A stretch of DNA of 64,000 nt, taken from positions 1,116,001-1,180,000 of the forward strand of contig CAVZSF010000005.1 in NCBI GenBank assembly GCA_963777895.1. Reading direction: 5' to 3'. Positions 12,584 through 21,247 of this stretch are shown in pieces; the stretch's first letter is position 1, and each line of letters starts with the position of its first letter. A program made the position numbers and the translations under genes. Source of the stretch: UBA2241 sp963777895. Lineage in GTDB: Bacteria; Actinomycetota; Thermoleophilia; UBA2241. The notes under the pieces are model-generated. The model saw only the letters and a program-made list of their open reading frames with translations. It was not told the DNA's origin and searched no databases.

Positions 12584-12691
12584 ACGCTGCGCCGGCGAAC
12601 CCGGACCGGCCGGCGTGGGGCACGGGACCACCACTCAGGCCGAGTGGATGGCGTCGCCGTGCCGGTGCGGTCGTCCGGGGGGAGGTCGACC

Positions 12692-13843
12692 ATGCAGGAG
12701 CCTAGCAACGTGTACGTCACCCAGCCGCTGATGCCGCCGCTCGAAGAGTTCATCCCCTATCTCGAGCAGATCTGGGAGAGCAGGTGGCTGACGAACGGCG
12801 GCCCCTATCACCAGGAACTGGAAGCGGCCCTCGCCGACTACCTGGGGGTGGAGCACCTGGCGCTGTTTGCGAACGGCACCATCGCGCTTGTGACGGCGCT
12901 GCAGACGCTGCGCATCACAGGCGAAGTGATCACCACGCCATACTCGTTCGTCGCCACGGCGCATTCATTGCTCTGGAACGGCATCACGCCGGTCTTCGTC
13001 GACATCGAACCCGGGTCGTGCAACCTCGATCCTGACAAGATCGAGGAAGCGATCACCCCACGAACAACCGCGATCATGCCGGTGCACTGCTACGGCACCC
13101 CCTGCGATGTCGATCGCATCCAGGCGATCGCGGACACGTACGGCCTGAAGGTGATCTACGACGCCGCGCACGCATTCGGCGTGAAGTACAGGGGAGACAG
13201 TCTCTGCAGACATGGCGACCTCTGCATGCTCAGCTTCCATGCCACAAAGGTGTTCAGCACGTTCGAAGGCGGCGCTCTCGTCTGTCCCGACGCCAAGACC
13301 AAGCAGCGCGTCGACTTCCTGAAGAACTTCGGTCACGCGGGCGAGGTCACGGTCGTGGCTCCCGGGATCAACGGGAAGATGAACGAGATGCAGGCGGCCT
13401 TCGGCTTGTTGCAGCTGAGGCACTTCGAGGAAGCCATTGCGTGCAGATCGGCGATCGACGCTCTCTATCGCAGCACACTGGAGTCGGTCCCCGGGGTCCA
13501 TCTTCTCCCGCAGACGACCGACACGGTCAACAACCACGCGTACTTCCCGATCTTCCTTGACTCGGACTACCCCCTCAGTAGAGATGCGCTGAACGAGGCG
13601 CTTCGAGCCAGAGGCATCTACCCTCGCCGCTACTTCTATCCGCTCATCGCCGAGTTCCCGATGTATCGAGGATTGCCCTCTGCGGACCTTGAAGGCCTCA
13701 CGTCCGCGGTACGCGCCTCGCGAAGCGTCCTCTGCCTGCCTATCTACCCCGCGTTGGAGTTGTCGATAGTGGAGGAGATCTGCCGTCTTCTGGCTGCGCC
13801 CGAACACATCCTTCCACCCCGTCCGGCGAGCCTTCCGGTCTGA
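12692..13843 (+). CDS. VioA-like DegT/DnrJ/EryC1 sugar aminotransferase
   Basis: PLP enzyme that aminates a keto-sugar nucleotide, most likely at C4. ATG 12692 follows a good ribosome site (GGGGGGAGG). The start TQPLMPPLEEFIPYLEQIW and RWLTNGGPYHQELE are typical of the VioA-type subgroup. LFANGTIALVTALQ, VIYDAAHAFG and SFHATKVFSTFEGGA follow, with PLP Lys186 in the last motif, then NGKMNEMQAAFG. The frame is intact and the length (383 aa) normal. In VioA the substrate is dTDP-4-keto-6-deoxyglucose; here the neighbouring CDP pathway could supply a CDP-4-keto-3,6-dideoxy sugar instead. Substrate identity is inferred from context. Confidence 0.87.
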   Translation: MQEPSNVYVTQPLMPPLEEFIPYLEQIWESRWLTNGGPYHQELEAALADYLGVEHLALFANGTIALVTALQTLRITGEVITTPYSFVATAHSLLWNGITPVFVDIEPGSCNLDPDKIEEAITPRTTAIMPVHCYGTPCDVDRIQAIADTYGLKVIYDAAHAFGVKYRGDSLCRHGDLCMLSFHATKVFSTFEGGALVCPDAKTKQRVDFLKNFGHAGEVTVVAPGINGKMNEMQAAFGLLQLRHFEEAIACRSAIDALYRSTLESVPGVHLLPQTTDTVNNHAYFPIFLDSDYPLSRDALNEALRARGIYPRRYFYPLIAEFPMYRGLPSADLEGLTSAVRASRSVLCLPIYPALELSIVEEICRLLAAPEHILPPRPASLPV

Positions 13844-13845
13844 TC

Positions 13846-14544
13846 GTGAAGGCGGCCATCATGCAGCCGTACTTCTTCCCGTACGTTGGCTACTTCCAGC
13901 TAGTCTCCGCAGCCGACCTGTTCGTGCTCTACGACGACATCAAGTACACGAAGAAGGGCTGGATCAACCGCAATCGCATCCTGTCGAACGGAAGAGACAC
14001 CGTGTTCTCGCTGCCACTGAAGCATGCGTCCGACTACCTCGACGTAAGGGATAGAGAGCTAGCCATGGACTTCAGCCCGGACAAACTGCTGAATCGGATC
14101 GAGGGAGCGTACCGGCGTGCGCCTCACTTCTCAGCGGTCTTGCCCTTAATCGAAGAGGTGCTTCGGCATCCCCAACGCAACCTGTTCGACTTCCTCTGGC
14201 ACTCTATCGCCAGTCTCTGTTCGTACCTCGGCATCGACACGGCGATGCAACGCTCCTCCGATGTTGCTGGAGTCCGCGCCTTGAAGGGCCAGGAGAGGGT
14301 GCTCGCGACCTGCGAAGCCGTGGGTGCGAATACCTACATCAACCCGATCGGGGGCGTCGGCCTGTACTCTCGCGATGAGTTCCGGCGCGCAGGCGTCGAG
14401 CTGAAGTTCGTGCGCTCACTACCCTTCGAGTACGCGCAGTTCGACAAGCCGTTCGTGCCTGACCTCTCCATCATCGACGTCCTGATGTTCAATGAAATGG
14501 ATGTGGTTCGCGATCGCGTCAAGGCGGCGTACGAACTGATATGA
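13846..14544 (+). CDS. WbqC-family protein
   Basis: 232-aa protein of the WbqC-like family, common in O-antigen clusters next to VioA-type aminotransferases; its chemistry is not settled. The signature N-terminus is AAIMQPYFFPYVGYFQLV, followed by DLFVLYDDIKYTKKGWINRN and a C-terminal NPIGGVGLYSRDEF. GTG start 2 bp after the aminotransferase stop; its stop overlaps the ATG of the next gene, so these genes are translationally coupled. The placement suggests modification or loading of the amino sugar made upstream. No signal peptide or membrane segment is seen. Confidence 0.85.
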   Translation: MKAAIMQPYFFPYVGYFQLVSAADLFVLYDDIKYTKKGWINRNRILSNGRDTVFSLPLKHASDYLDVRDRELAMDFSPDKLLNRIEGAYRRAPHFSAVLPLIEEVLRHPQRNLFDFLWHSIASLCSYLGIDTAMQRSSDVAGVRALKGQERVLATCEAVGANTYINPIGGVGLYSRDEFRRAGVELKFVRSLPFEYAQFDKPFVPDLSIIDVLMFNEMDVVRDRVKAAYELI

Positions 14545-15524
14545 AGCGTGCACCCGAAGGTCCACCCCCTTTTAGGTGGAGGAAGCTCGGGAGGGTGTTC
14601 ACCCCCCAAGAGGTCGAGGGACGCCCTTGGCTCAAGGAGTTCGCCCAGGCTCCCGCCACCCTCGTATTCGACGACTTCGTGCGTGTGTACTTCTCCTGTC
14701 GACCTCCGGCGGATCGGAGCGGCCAGTACGTGAGCTACTCGGCCTATGTGGACCTCGACCGTTCAGACCTGTTCAGAACCATTCGCGTGGCCGAACGTCC
14801 CATCCTCGACCTCGGCGGCTTGGGCGCCTTCGACGAGTTCGGGGTCTACCCCGTGTCCGTCATTCGCGCCGGCGCAGAAGTGTGGGCCTACTACGGCGGC
14901 TGGACGCGCTGTGAATCGGTTCCCTACAACGTGGCCATTGGGTTGGCTAGAAGTGCTGACAACGGTGTGACCTTCTCGAGGCACGGCCCGGGGCCAGTGC
15001 TCTCGCACTGTCTAGACGAACCGATGACGGTGAGCGGGCCCAAGATCAGACGCTTCAATGATCGGTGGTATCTCTGGTATGTGGCAGGGGAGAAGTGGCA
15101 CACGGTCGACGGTCGCCCAGAATCGATCTTCAAGATAAGGATGGCCGAGTCCGTCGATGGCCTGAGATGGGCCAGAAGGGGTGTCGACCTGCTTGAGAGC
15201 GTACTAGAAGACGATGAATGTCAAGCAAGCCCAGACGTATGGTTACACGATGGTATCTATCACATGTTTTTTGGCTACAAGTACGGGTCTAACTTTAGAA
15301 GCAGAGAAAGAGGATATCGCATAGGGTATGCTTGGTCTATAGACATATTGACGTGGCACAGAAATGATGAATCATCAGGAATATGTCCATCTGGTGGAAA
15401 TGAATGGGACAGTGATACAGTAGCTTACCCACATGTATTTGAACTAGACGGGCATGTATACATGCTCTATTTAGGAAACGAAGTTGGAAGATTTGGTTTT
15501 GGCGTTGCCGTCCTTGAGTCCTAG
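14541..15524 (+). CDS. Five-bladed beta-propeller, glycosidase-like protein (copy 1)
   Basis: 327-aa protein with repeated blade-like segments resembling GH32/GH43/GH68-fold proteins: RWRKLGRVFTP, YVSYSAYVDLDR, FDEFGVYPVSVI, WAYYGGWTR, RWYLWYVAGEKW, YHMFFGYKYGSNFR and VYMLYLGNEVGRFGFG. It is homologous to the next gene over its whole length. No secretion signal is visible, and I cannot assign catalytic acids, so it may act on a sugar nucleotide or lipid-linked glycan in the cytoplasm. Composition is odd: the last third (from about 15190) is AT-rich with AT-type codons, unlike the first two thirds. ATG overlaps the wbqC stop. Confidence 0.75.
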   Translation: MKRAPEGPPPFRWRKLGRVFTPQEVEGRPWLKEFAQAPATLVFDDFVRVYFSCRPPADRSGQYVSYSAYVDLDRSDLFRTIRVAERPILDLGGLGAFDEFGVYPVSVIRAGAEVWAYYGGWTRCESVPYNVAIGLARSADNGVTFSRHGPGPVLSHCLDEPMTVSGPKIRRFNDRWYLWYVAGEKWHTVDGRPESIFKIRMAESVDGLRWARRGVDLLESVLEDDECQASPDVWLHDGIYHMFFGYKYGSNFRSRERGYRIGYAWSIDILTWHRNDESSGICPSGGNEWDSDTVAYPHVFELDGHVYMLYLGNEVGRFGFGVAVLES

Positions 15525-15549
15525 CCAGAGAACACGGGATGCTTGATTC

Positions 15550-16500
15550 ATGATATGGAAGAAACTCGGACGAATATTCGACCCTACTGACTTCAGACTC
15601 ACAAATGGTTGCAGAGAGTACGCGCAGGCCCCGCAGGTTCTGCAATTGGAGCAATCAATTCGCGTGTACTTCTCAACGAGGAATACCGCCGGTGGAAAAC
15701 ACTTGAGCCACGTCGCATTCGTCGATTTTGATAGAGAGTTCAACGTAGCGCGTGTTGCCGACCGACCTGTGATGCCCCTGGGCAAATTGGGCTGCTACGA
15801 CGAGCATGGCATCTTCCCTCTGAATGTTCTTCGCACTGATGATGCGCTGTTCGGCTTCATCGGTGGATGGAGCAGGAGGGTGTCTGTCCCTGTTGACGGG
15901 TCGATCGGGGTCGCCGTGAGTCGCGATGGTGGCCTGACCTTCGAGCGAATCGGTGACGGACCCGTTCTGACTGCCTCCTGTGGCGAGCCCTTCCTTATCG
16001 GCGACCCTTTTGTGCAGACTTACGATGACCGTCTTCATATGTGGTACATCTTCGGAGTCGAGTGGCGCCAGTACGAGGCCGATGCGGCTCCTGAACGTAT
16101 CTACAAGATCGGTCATGCTGTCTCGAATGACGGGATCGGCTGGGTCAAGGACGAGGCAGGTCAAGTCGTTTCCGACAGCCTGGGCGAGGACGAGAGCCAA
16201 GCGCTGCCATCCGTGATCAAGATGGATGACGGATACCACCTCTTCTTCTGCTATCGGCAGTCCTTCGACTTCCGGACGAATGCCCACCGCAGCTACCGAA
16301 TCGGTCACGCATTCTCGACGGATCTTCGTCATTGGGTGAGGGATGACGCAAGCACAGGAATAGGACTCAGCGAGAGCGGTTGGGACTCAGAGATGTTGTG
16401 CTATCCACACGTCTTTCGGCTAGATGACGATGTGTACCTGATGTACAACGGCAATGAGTTCGGCCGCTATGGATTCGGCCTCGCGAAGCTGGAAGCTTGA
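15550..16500 (+). CDS. Five-bladed beta-propeller, glycosidase-like protein (copy 2)
   Basis: 316-aa paralogue of the preceding gene. Matching segments: MIWKKLGRIFDPTDF, REYAQAPQVLQLEQSIRVYF, YDEHGIFPLNVL, FGFIGGWSRRVSVP, LHMWYIFGVEWRQY, DESQALPSVIKMDDGYHLFF, RSYRIGHAFSTDL and LMYNGNEFGRYGFGLAKLE. Copy 1 has the same blades in the same order, so this is a diverged tandem duplication. Its first 150 bp share the AT-rich composition of the end of copy 1; GC then rises to the local norm. No signal peptide. Function unknown; a role in sugar processing is inferred only from fold and context. Confidence 0.75.
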   Translation: MIWKKLGRIFDPTDFRLTNGCREYAQAPQVLQLEQSIRVYFSTRNTAGGKHLSHVAFVDFDREFNVARVADRPVMPLGKLGCYDEHGIFPLNVLRTDDALFGFIGGWSRRVSVPVDGSIGVAVSRDGGLTFERIGDGPVLTASCGEPFLIGDPFVQTYDDRLHMWYIFGVEWRQYEADAAPERIYKIGHAVSNDGIGWVKDEAGQVVSDSLGEDESQALPSVIKMDDGYHLFFCYRQSFDFRTNAHRSYRIGHAFSTDLRHWVRDDASTGIGLSESGWDSEMLCYPHVFRLDDDVYLMYNGNEFGRYGFGLAKLEA

Positions 16501-16660
16501 AGAAGCCGCTGCGCCGAAGGTGGGAACGCGCTTCGACTCGAGCAGCGAGCAGCGGTAAGCCACGTGCATCCGCGCTGATGCGGGCGTCGATACCGGGGGT
16601 GCTGGTGGTGGAGTCGGCAGGGATCGGCAGCAGGGCTTGCCGTTCGACTAGACGCAGGGG

Positions 16661-17230
16661 GTGGTTCGCGTGAACATCAAGGGACGGGTTGTTACTCTCA
16701 GGGCCGTGGAGGCTGACGATCTGCCGCTGCTGCAGAAGTGGGCGAACGATCCCGCTACGCAGGAGGGCATCGGCGAGATTCACTTCCCCAGTTCGCTGGA
16801 CTTTCATCAGGCATGGTTCCAGCGGCTGAAAGCCGACCCGCTCAACCAACGATTCGTGGTCGACGTGCCCGATGTGGGAGCCATCGGCGTCTCCAGCATC
16901 ATGGACATCGATTGGTGGAATCGCCATGCATGGCACGGGTTGGTGGTGGGCGAAGACTCTAGCCGTCGCAAGGGCTACGGCTTCGACGCCATCATGGCGA
17001 CGATGCGCTATGCCTTCGACGAGTTGGGCTTGCAGAGGCTGGACGGCTCCATGATCGAATTCAACGAGGCTTCGATCTCGTTGTACTGCGGAGACAGCCT
17101 GGGCTGGAAGGAAGTGGGTAGGAGGGGGGAGTACTTCTTCCGAAAGGGTCGCTACTGGGATCAGGTGCTGGTGGGAGTCACCAGAGGGGACTACCTGGAT
17201 CTCGTGGCGCGGACCGAGTACTGGGCATAG
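16661..17230 (+). CDS. GNAT-family N-acetyltransferase
   Basis: 189-aa RimJ/RimL-type acetyltransferase. It shows the GNAT pattern: RVVTLRAVEADDLPLLQKW at the N-terminus, strand FVVDVPDVGAIGVSSI, LVVGEDSSRRKGYGFDAIMA as the acetyl-CoA pyrophosphate loop (R/Q-x-x-G-x-G/A), and LQRLDGSMIEFNEASISLY with a C-terminal aromatic segment. It may N-acylate the amino sugar made by the VioA-like enzyme, as PseH-type GNATs do in other glycan loci. GTG 16661 is taken as start; GTG 16670 is a close alternative. A 160-bp gap precedes it, with no clear gene in it. Confidence 0.82.
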   Translation: MVRVNIKGRVVTLRAVEADDLPLLQKWANDPATQEGIGEIHFPSSLDFHQAWFQRLKADPLNQRFVVDVPDVGAIGVSSIMDIDWWNRHAWHGLVVGEDSSRRKGYGFDAIMATMRYAFDELGLQRLDGSMIEFNEASISLYCGDSLGWKEVGRRGEYFFRKGRYWDQVLVGVTRGDYLDLVARTEYWA

Positions 17231-17236
17231 CGCACC

Positions 17237-17981
17237 GTGGGAGTTGAGCGCGACTACAACCGAGAGCTGGCGGACTCCGCTTCGTCCAAGTTCGCGTACC
17301 GGTTCGACACGGAGATCATGCATCACTACGTGATGAAGTCCTTCGAGCCCTTCTTCACCAAGGGCAGCCTGCTGGAACTGGGGAGCTACAAGGGCGCGTT
17401 CACGGAGCGACTCCTCGCCCACTTCGACGACGTGACCTGCGTCGAGGCCTCCGATGCGGCTCTTGGAGAGGCTCGCGCGAGCTTGGGAGACAGGGTCACC
17501 CTCGTACAGGGCCTGCTTGAGACTGTCTCTCTCGACGGGCGCTATGACCACGTCGTGCTCACACACGTGTTGGAGCATCTCGACGACCCGGTCCTGGTGT
17601 TGCGGCGAATCAACGACGAATGGCTCGCTGACGGCGGCCGGCTCTTTCTCGTGTGCCCCAACGCCGATGCTGCCTCCCGCCAGATCGCCGTCCACATGGG
17701 CCTTCTCACGCATCGTGCCGCCGTCACGCCTGCGGAGGCCGAGCACGGCCATCGCCGCACGTACTCGCTGGACACGCTGGAACGCGACGCTGTGGCCGCT
17801 GGTCTCGACGTCGTCCATCGGCTCGGGAGTGTTCTTCAAGGCGCTGGCGAACTATCAGTGGGACCTGCTGCTGGAGACGGACATCGTCTCGAAGGAGTAC
17901 CTCGACGGGTGCTACGACCTCGGGCAGCGCTACCCCGACCTGTGCGCCAGCATCTTCCTGCTGTGCGAGCGTGGTGAGTGA
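17237..17981 (+). CDS. Class I SAM-dependent methyltransferase, frameshift near C-terminus
   Basis: Rossmann-fold methyltransferase of the type common in glycan clusters. Motif I is LLELGSYKGAFTERLL; the post-I acidic loop is VTCVEASDAAL; motif IV is YDHVVLTHVLEHLDDPVLV; FLVCPNADAASRQ and HRRTYSLDTLERD follow. The C-terminal family segment FFKALANYQWD to the stop at 17979-17981 lies in another frame, so one base is wrong around 17825-17835, near a GGG run. The joined product is about 248 aa. It lies between the acetyltransferase and a GT2 gene; acceptor unknown. Confidence 0.82.
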
Positions 17982-17984
17982 TCG

Positions 17985-18905
17985 ATGAAGATCTCGATCG
18001 TCGTCGCCGTGTATCACAACGAGGGCGCCATCGCCTTGACTCACGAGAGGATTCAGGGCGTCTTCGCGCGAGACCTCGCCAGGCACGACTATGAGCTGAT
18101 CTTCGTGGATGACGGCTCGAAGGACGGCTCACTGAGGGAGATCCTCGGGCTCAGAGAACAGGACGCGCGAGTCAAAGTCATCACGTTCACTCGTAACTTC
18201 GGGCAGATGGCGGCGATGCTCGCCGGCTTCAGGGAGGCGACCGGGGATGCGGTGATCAACATCTCCGCGGACCTGCAGGATCCGGTCGAGCTGATTCCTC
18301 AGATGGTGGAGAAGTGGGAGGGAGGCTCGGAGATCGTCGTGTGTCATCGTGCCGACCGCGCCGATTCGATCCTGGCGAGGCTCTTCTCCCGGCTCGCCTA
18401 TGGCGTGCTGCGCCTTTCTGTGCCTCAGATCCCCCGCGGTGGGTTCGACGTCGTGTTGATGGACAGGACCGTGATGGACGTCTTCAACGCTATCGACGTG
18501 CGACACCGGTTCTTCCAGGGCGACCTGCTGTGGACGGGGTACCGCACCAGCTTCATCCCCTACGTGCGGCAGAAGCGGACGATCGGCCGGTCTCAGTACA
18601 GCTTCGCGAAGAAGCTGAAGAACTTCCTGGACGCGTTGCTGGACGCCTCTTACCTTCCGATCAGGTTCATCTCGCTGATGGGGCTTGTCACCGCGGGGCT
18701 TGGATTGCTGTACAGCGCCACCATCATCTACGCGTGGCTTCGAGGCGAGACGCCCTTCTCCGGGTGGGCGCCGATCATGATCGCGATACTCGTGGTCGGT
18801 GGCCTCATCATGGTGATGCTCGGCGTGATCGGCGAGTACGTCTGGCGCATCAACGAAGAAGTGCGGAAGAGGCCCAACTACGTGGTCAGGGACAAGTTCT
18901 CGTGA
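17985..18905 (+). CDS. GtrB/ArnC-like GT2 polyprenyl-phosphate glycosyltransferase
   Basis: 306-aa membrane-anchored GT2 enzyme expected to move a sugar from a nucleotide donor to polyprenyl phosphate on the cytoplasmic side. N-terminal GT-A domain: ISIVVAVYHNEGAI, FVDDGSKDGSL (first Asp pair), FTRNFGQMAAMLAGF, and NISADLQDPVELIP with the DxD-like site. Two C-terminal hydrophobic helices (about residues 230-250 and 260-285) match the GtrB topology. Frame intact. The product would be flipped and used by GT-C enzymes such as the GT87-like neighbours. Overlap-free, 3 bp after the methyltransferase stop. Confidence 0.87.
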   Translation: MKISIVVAVYHNEGAIALTHERIQGVFARDLARHDYELIFVDDGSKDGSLREILGLREQDARVKVITFTRNFGQMAAMLAGFREATGDAVINISADLQDPVELIPQMVEKWEGGSEIVVCHRADRADSILARLFSRLAYGVLRLSVPQIPRGGFDVVLMDRTVMDVFNAIDVRHRFFQGDLLWTGYRTSFIPYVRQKRTIGRSQYSFAKKLKNFLDALLDASYLPIRFISLMGLVTAGLGLLYSATIIYAWLRGETPFSGWAPIMIAILVVGGLIMVMLGVIGEYVWRINEEVRKRPNYVVRDKFS

Positions 18906-18954
18906 GGGCCTGTGGGCACGGTTCGCGCCCCTGTATCTCGTCTCGCTTCAGGCG

Positions 18955-20247
18955 GTGATCGTGCGCGCCGGGCCGATCGGGGGGCCTGACAGCCCCGATT
19001 CCTGGGCGGGATCGGAGACTGTGGGTCTGGCCGCCAAGCGACGCCGCGTCCGGCTTCTGGTGACGATCGTGCTGGTGGGGACGGTCACGGCGATCGCCTA
19101 CCACTACGCCATTTGGTTCTACTACAGCAACAGGAACGCACCATCGACGTTCTTGTTCATCCCGGTCGATCACTTCAACGATTGGGACAACCTGTACATC
19201 TTCGCCCAGGACTATCTACGTGGCATTCCGGGGCCGTTCGCGTACTTCCCGTTCGCCATCCTGCTGGCGGTCGCGGCGACCGTCCTGCCGATGCGCCTCG
19301 GGTTCGTCTTGGTCGCAGCGCTGTTCCTCGTGATCCTCGTCTTGACTCTCCGCAACTGGGTGGTCGACTGCGAAGAACATGCGCTCACGAGGATCCAGTA
19401 TGGGTTTGTCCTGGTCGCTCTGTCGTACCCTGTTCTGTTCGTACTCGACCGGGGCAACGTGGAGATGCTCGTCTTCGTCTTCATCGCCGGCTTTCTGTAC
19501 TTCCTGTACGTTCGGGAATCGACAGTGCCGGCGGCCGTGTTCCTGGCGGCGGCGATCGCTTTCAAGCTGTACCCGGCGACACTCCTCCTCCTGCTCCTCG
19601 CCGAGCGGCGATTCAGGGCGCTGGCCCTGACGCTGGTCATGGCAGTGGGATTCACCGCCCTCGGGGCGCTCGCTGTGACGGCCATCGGCCACTATTCGCT
19701 GGCAGAGCTCTGGGACATGAACTCGAGCGGCAAGGACCTCTACCAGGCGAGCATGGTCACCCATGGCGGGGGGGTGCAGCACGGACACTCGCTCTGGGGT
19801 GCGATGGCGGTACCGCGGCTGCTGCTGCCCAGCCGGCTCGCATCGTGGCAGATCACCCTCTATGCGCTGGTCGCCGGACTGATGTTCACCGGCTTCGCCG
19901 TCCACGCCGTGTTTCGCGAGACGGAGCGCTGGAAGCTGGTGCTGCTCGCCGTCGCGCCCGCCCTTCTTCTGCCTTATGTGTCGGCCGACTACACGCTCAT
20001 CCATCTCTACTTTCCGTTGGTCTTCTTCCTCAACTCGCCCCGCGTGTCTCGCTGGGATGTCCTCTATGTGTCGTTGTTCGGTGTGCTTCTGATCCCGGTC
20101 GACTACTACTATTTCGCCGCGTCCCCGCCCGGCGTGAGCACCTCCGTACTCGTGTACTCGGCTGCACTGCTCGCGCTGCTGCTGATCGCCGTCTGGGACC
20201 CGATACGCGCCGGGAGCCGCAGCCAAGCCGAGTCGGCTGGAGCGTAG
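18955..20247 (+). CDS. Multi-pass GT87-like (DUF2029) glycosyltransferase
   Basis: 430-aa integral membrane protein with about ten hydrophobic helices. Features typical of GT-C/GT87 polyprenyl-phosphate-sugar-dependent transferases: DHFNDWDNLYIFAQDYLRG in the first outer loop, FVLDRGNVEMLVF, and IAFKLYPATLLLLLL. The acidic pair in the first loop is the usual GT-C catalytic position. It follows the GtrB-like gene by 49 bp and would use the lipid-linked sugar made there. GTG 18955 is the first in-frame start; the cytoplasmic leader before helix 1 looks long, so a later start is possible. Sugar and acceptor unknown. Confidence 0.8.
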   Translation: MIVRAGPIGGPDSPDSWAGSETVGLAAKRRRVRLLVTIVLVGTVTAIAYHYAIWFYYSNRNAPSTFLFIPVDHFNDWDNLYIFAQDYLRGIPGPFAYFPFAILLAVAATVLPMRLGFVLVAALFLVILVLTLRNWVVDCEEHALTRIQYGFVLVALSYPVLFVLDRGNVEMLVFVFIAGFLYFLYVRESTVPAAVFLAAAIAFKLYPATLLLLLLAERRFRALALTLVMAVGFTALGALAVTAIGHYSLAELWDMNSSGKDLYQASMVTHGGGVQHGHSLWGAMAVPRLLLPSRLASWQITLYALVAGLMFTGFAVHAVFRETERWKLVLLAVAPALLLPYVSADYTLIHLYFPLVFFLNSPRVSRWDVLYVSLFGVLLIPVDYYYFAASPPGVSTSVLVYSAALLALLLIAVWDPIRAGSRSQAESAGA

Positions 20248-20347
20248 TGTCGACTTGGGCGCGGGGCCAAGAGACGGCTGTTGAGTCGGCCGATCGCGAC
20301 TCGAGAGAGCTGACGCAGATGAAGAAAGCCCCCGAGCGGAGGATGGC

Positions 20348-21247
20348 ATGAGGGCTGGCGCCCTTGAAGGAAGTCCTCGAGGAGCTCGGACGGTCAGACG
20401 CCTTGAAGAGCTCGGATGGGTGCTTCCTGAAGCGAGCGGATCCGGGGTCCGGCACTGCTGTTCGGCGGAGGCGGAGATCTCGTTTCCGTCGGCGGCATAC
20501 GAGGCCGGCGAGTCCGTAGCGGCCGGGTCGGGGTTCTATCTGCGTCACCGGGTGGAATCAGTGCTCGATCTGCTGTCGGCCATGGGGATCGACTCTCTGC
20601 TGGAGATCGGTGCCGGGAACGGGAACATGGCCGTCCCTCTGGTCCAGGCCGGACTCGAGGTCATCGCTGTCGAGCCCTTGAGATCTGGAGCGGATGCGTC
20701 TGCTCGCGCGGGTGTCACGTCCGTCTGCGGGACCCTGGCGGACCTGGGTCTGCCGGACGCCTCGTTGCCCGCGGTCGGCATGTTCGATGTGCTGGAGCAT
20801 CTCGAAGATCCAAGAGGTCTTCTCCGAGAGGTGCATAGAGTGCTGGAGCCTCGCGGAGTCCTGGCGATCACCGTGCCGGCCGCGTCGTGGCTTTGGAGCG
20901 ACCTGGACACAGCGCTGGGTCACTTCCGGCGCTACGGAAAGAGGTCTCTTCTCGACGAGATCGTTCCCGTGGGCTTTCGGCCGCTCGTGCTCGAGCACCT
21001 GTTCGCGTGTCTCGTGCCCGCGGCAGCGATTCTCCGGGCGCTTCCCTATCGGTTGGGGCATCGCAGGTCCGAGTCCGACGTGCTGGACGAGGTGAAGCGA
21101 GAGCTCGCCCCACCGCCTGCCGTGCAAGCGGCGGCCGGCCTGCTCCTCGGGATCGAGCGCGTCGTGTCGAGCTTCGTTCCGCTGCCCTGCGGCCTCAGCT
21201 TGCTGGCCGGCTTCGAGAAGACCGAAAGAAAGGACGATCGCCGCTGA
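20348..21247 (+). CDS. Class I SAM-dependent methyltransferase
   Basis: 299-aa methyltransferase with intact frame. Motif I is LLEIGAGNGNMAVPL, followed by VIAVEPLRSGAD, motif IV VGMFDVLEHLEDPRGLL and LAITVPAASWLWSDLD. The segment ALGHFRRYGKRSL is typical of the UbiE/COQ5-like glycan-cluster subgroup, and the C-terminus has a weakly hydrophobic helix. The first 40 residues look unlike the family, so a later start is possible. The TGA overlaps the ATG of the following SDR gene. Acceptor cannot be deduced. Confidence 0.8.
   Translation: MRAGALEGSPRGARTVRRLEELGWVLPEASGSGVRHCCSAEAEISFPSAAYEAGESVAAGSGFYLRHRVESVLDLLSAMGIDSLLEIGAGNGNMAVPLVQAGLEVIAVEPLRSGADASARAGVTSVCGTLADLGLPDASLPAVGMFDVLEHLEDPRGLLREVHRVLEPRGVLAITVPAASWLWSDLDTALGHFRRYGKRSLLDEIVPVGFRPLVLEHLFACLVPAAAILRALPYRLGHRRSESDVLDEVKRELAPPPAVQAAAGLLLGIERVVSSFVPLPCGLSLLAGFEKTERKDDRR

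Noticed and set aside
16501..16660. Possible small gene or tRNA in the gap before the acetyltransferase
   Set aside because: No cloverleaf, no ribosome site with a plausible frame; only short GC-rich repeats.
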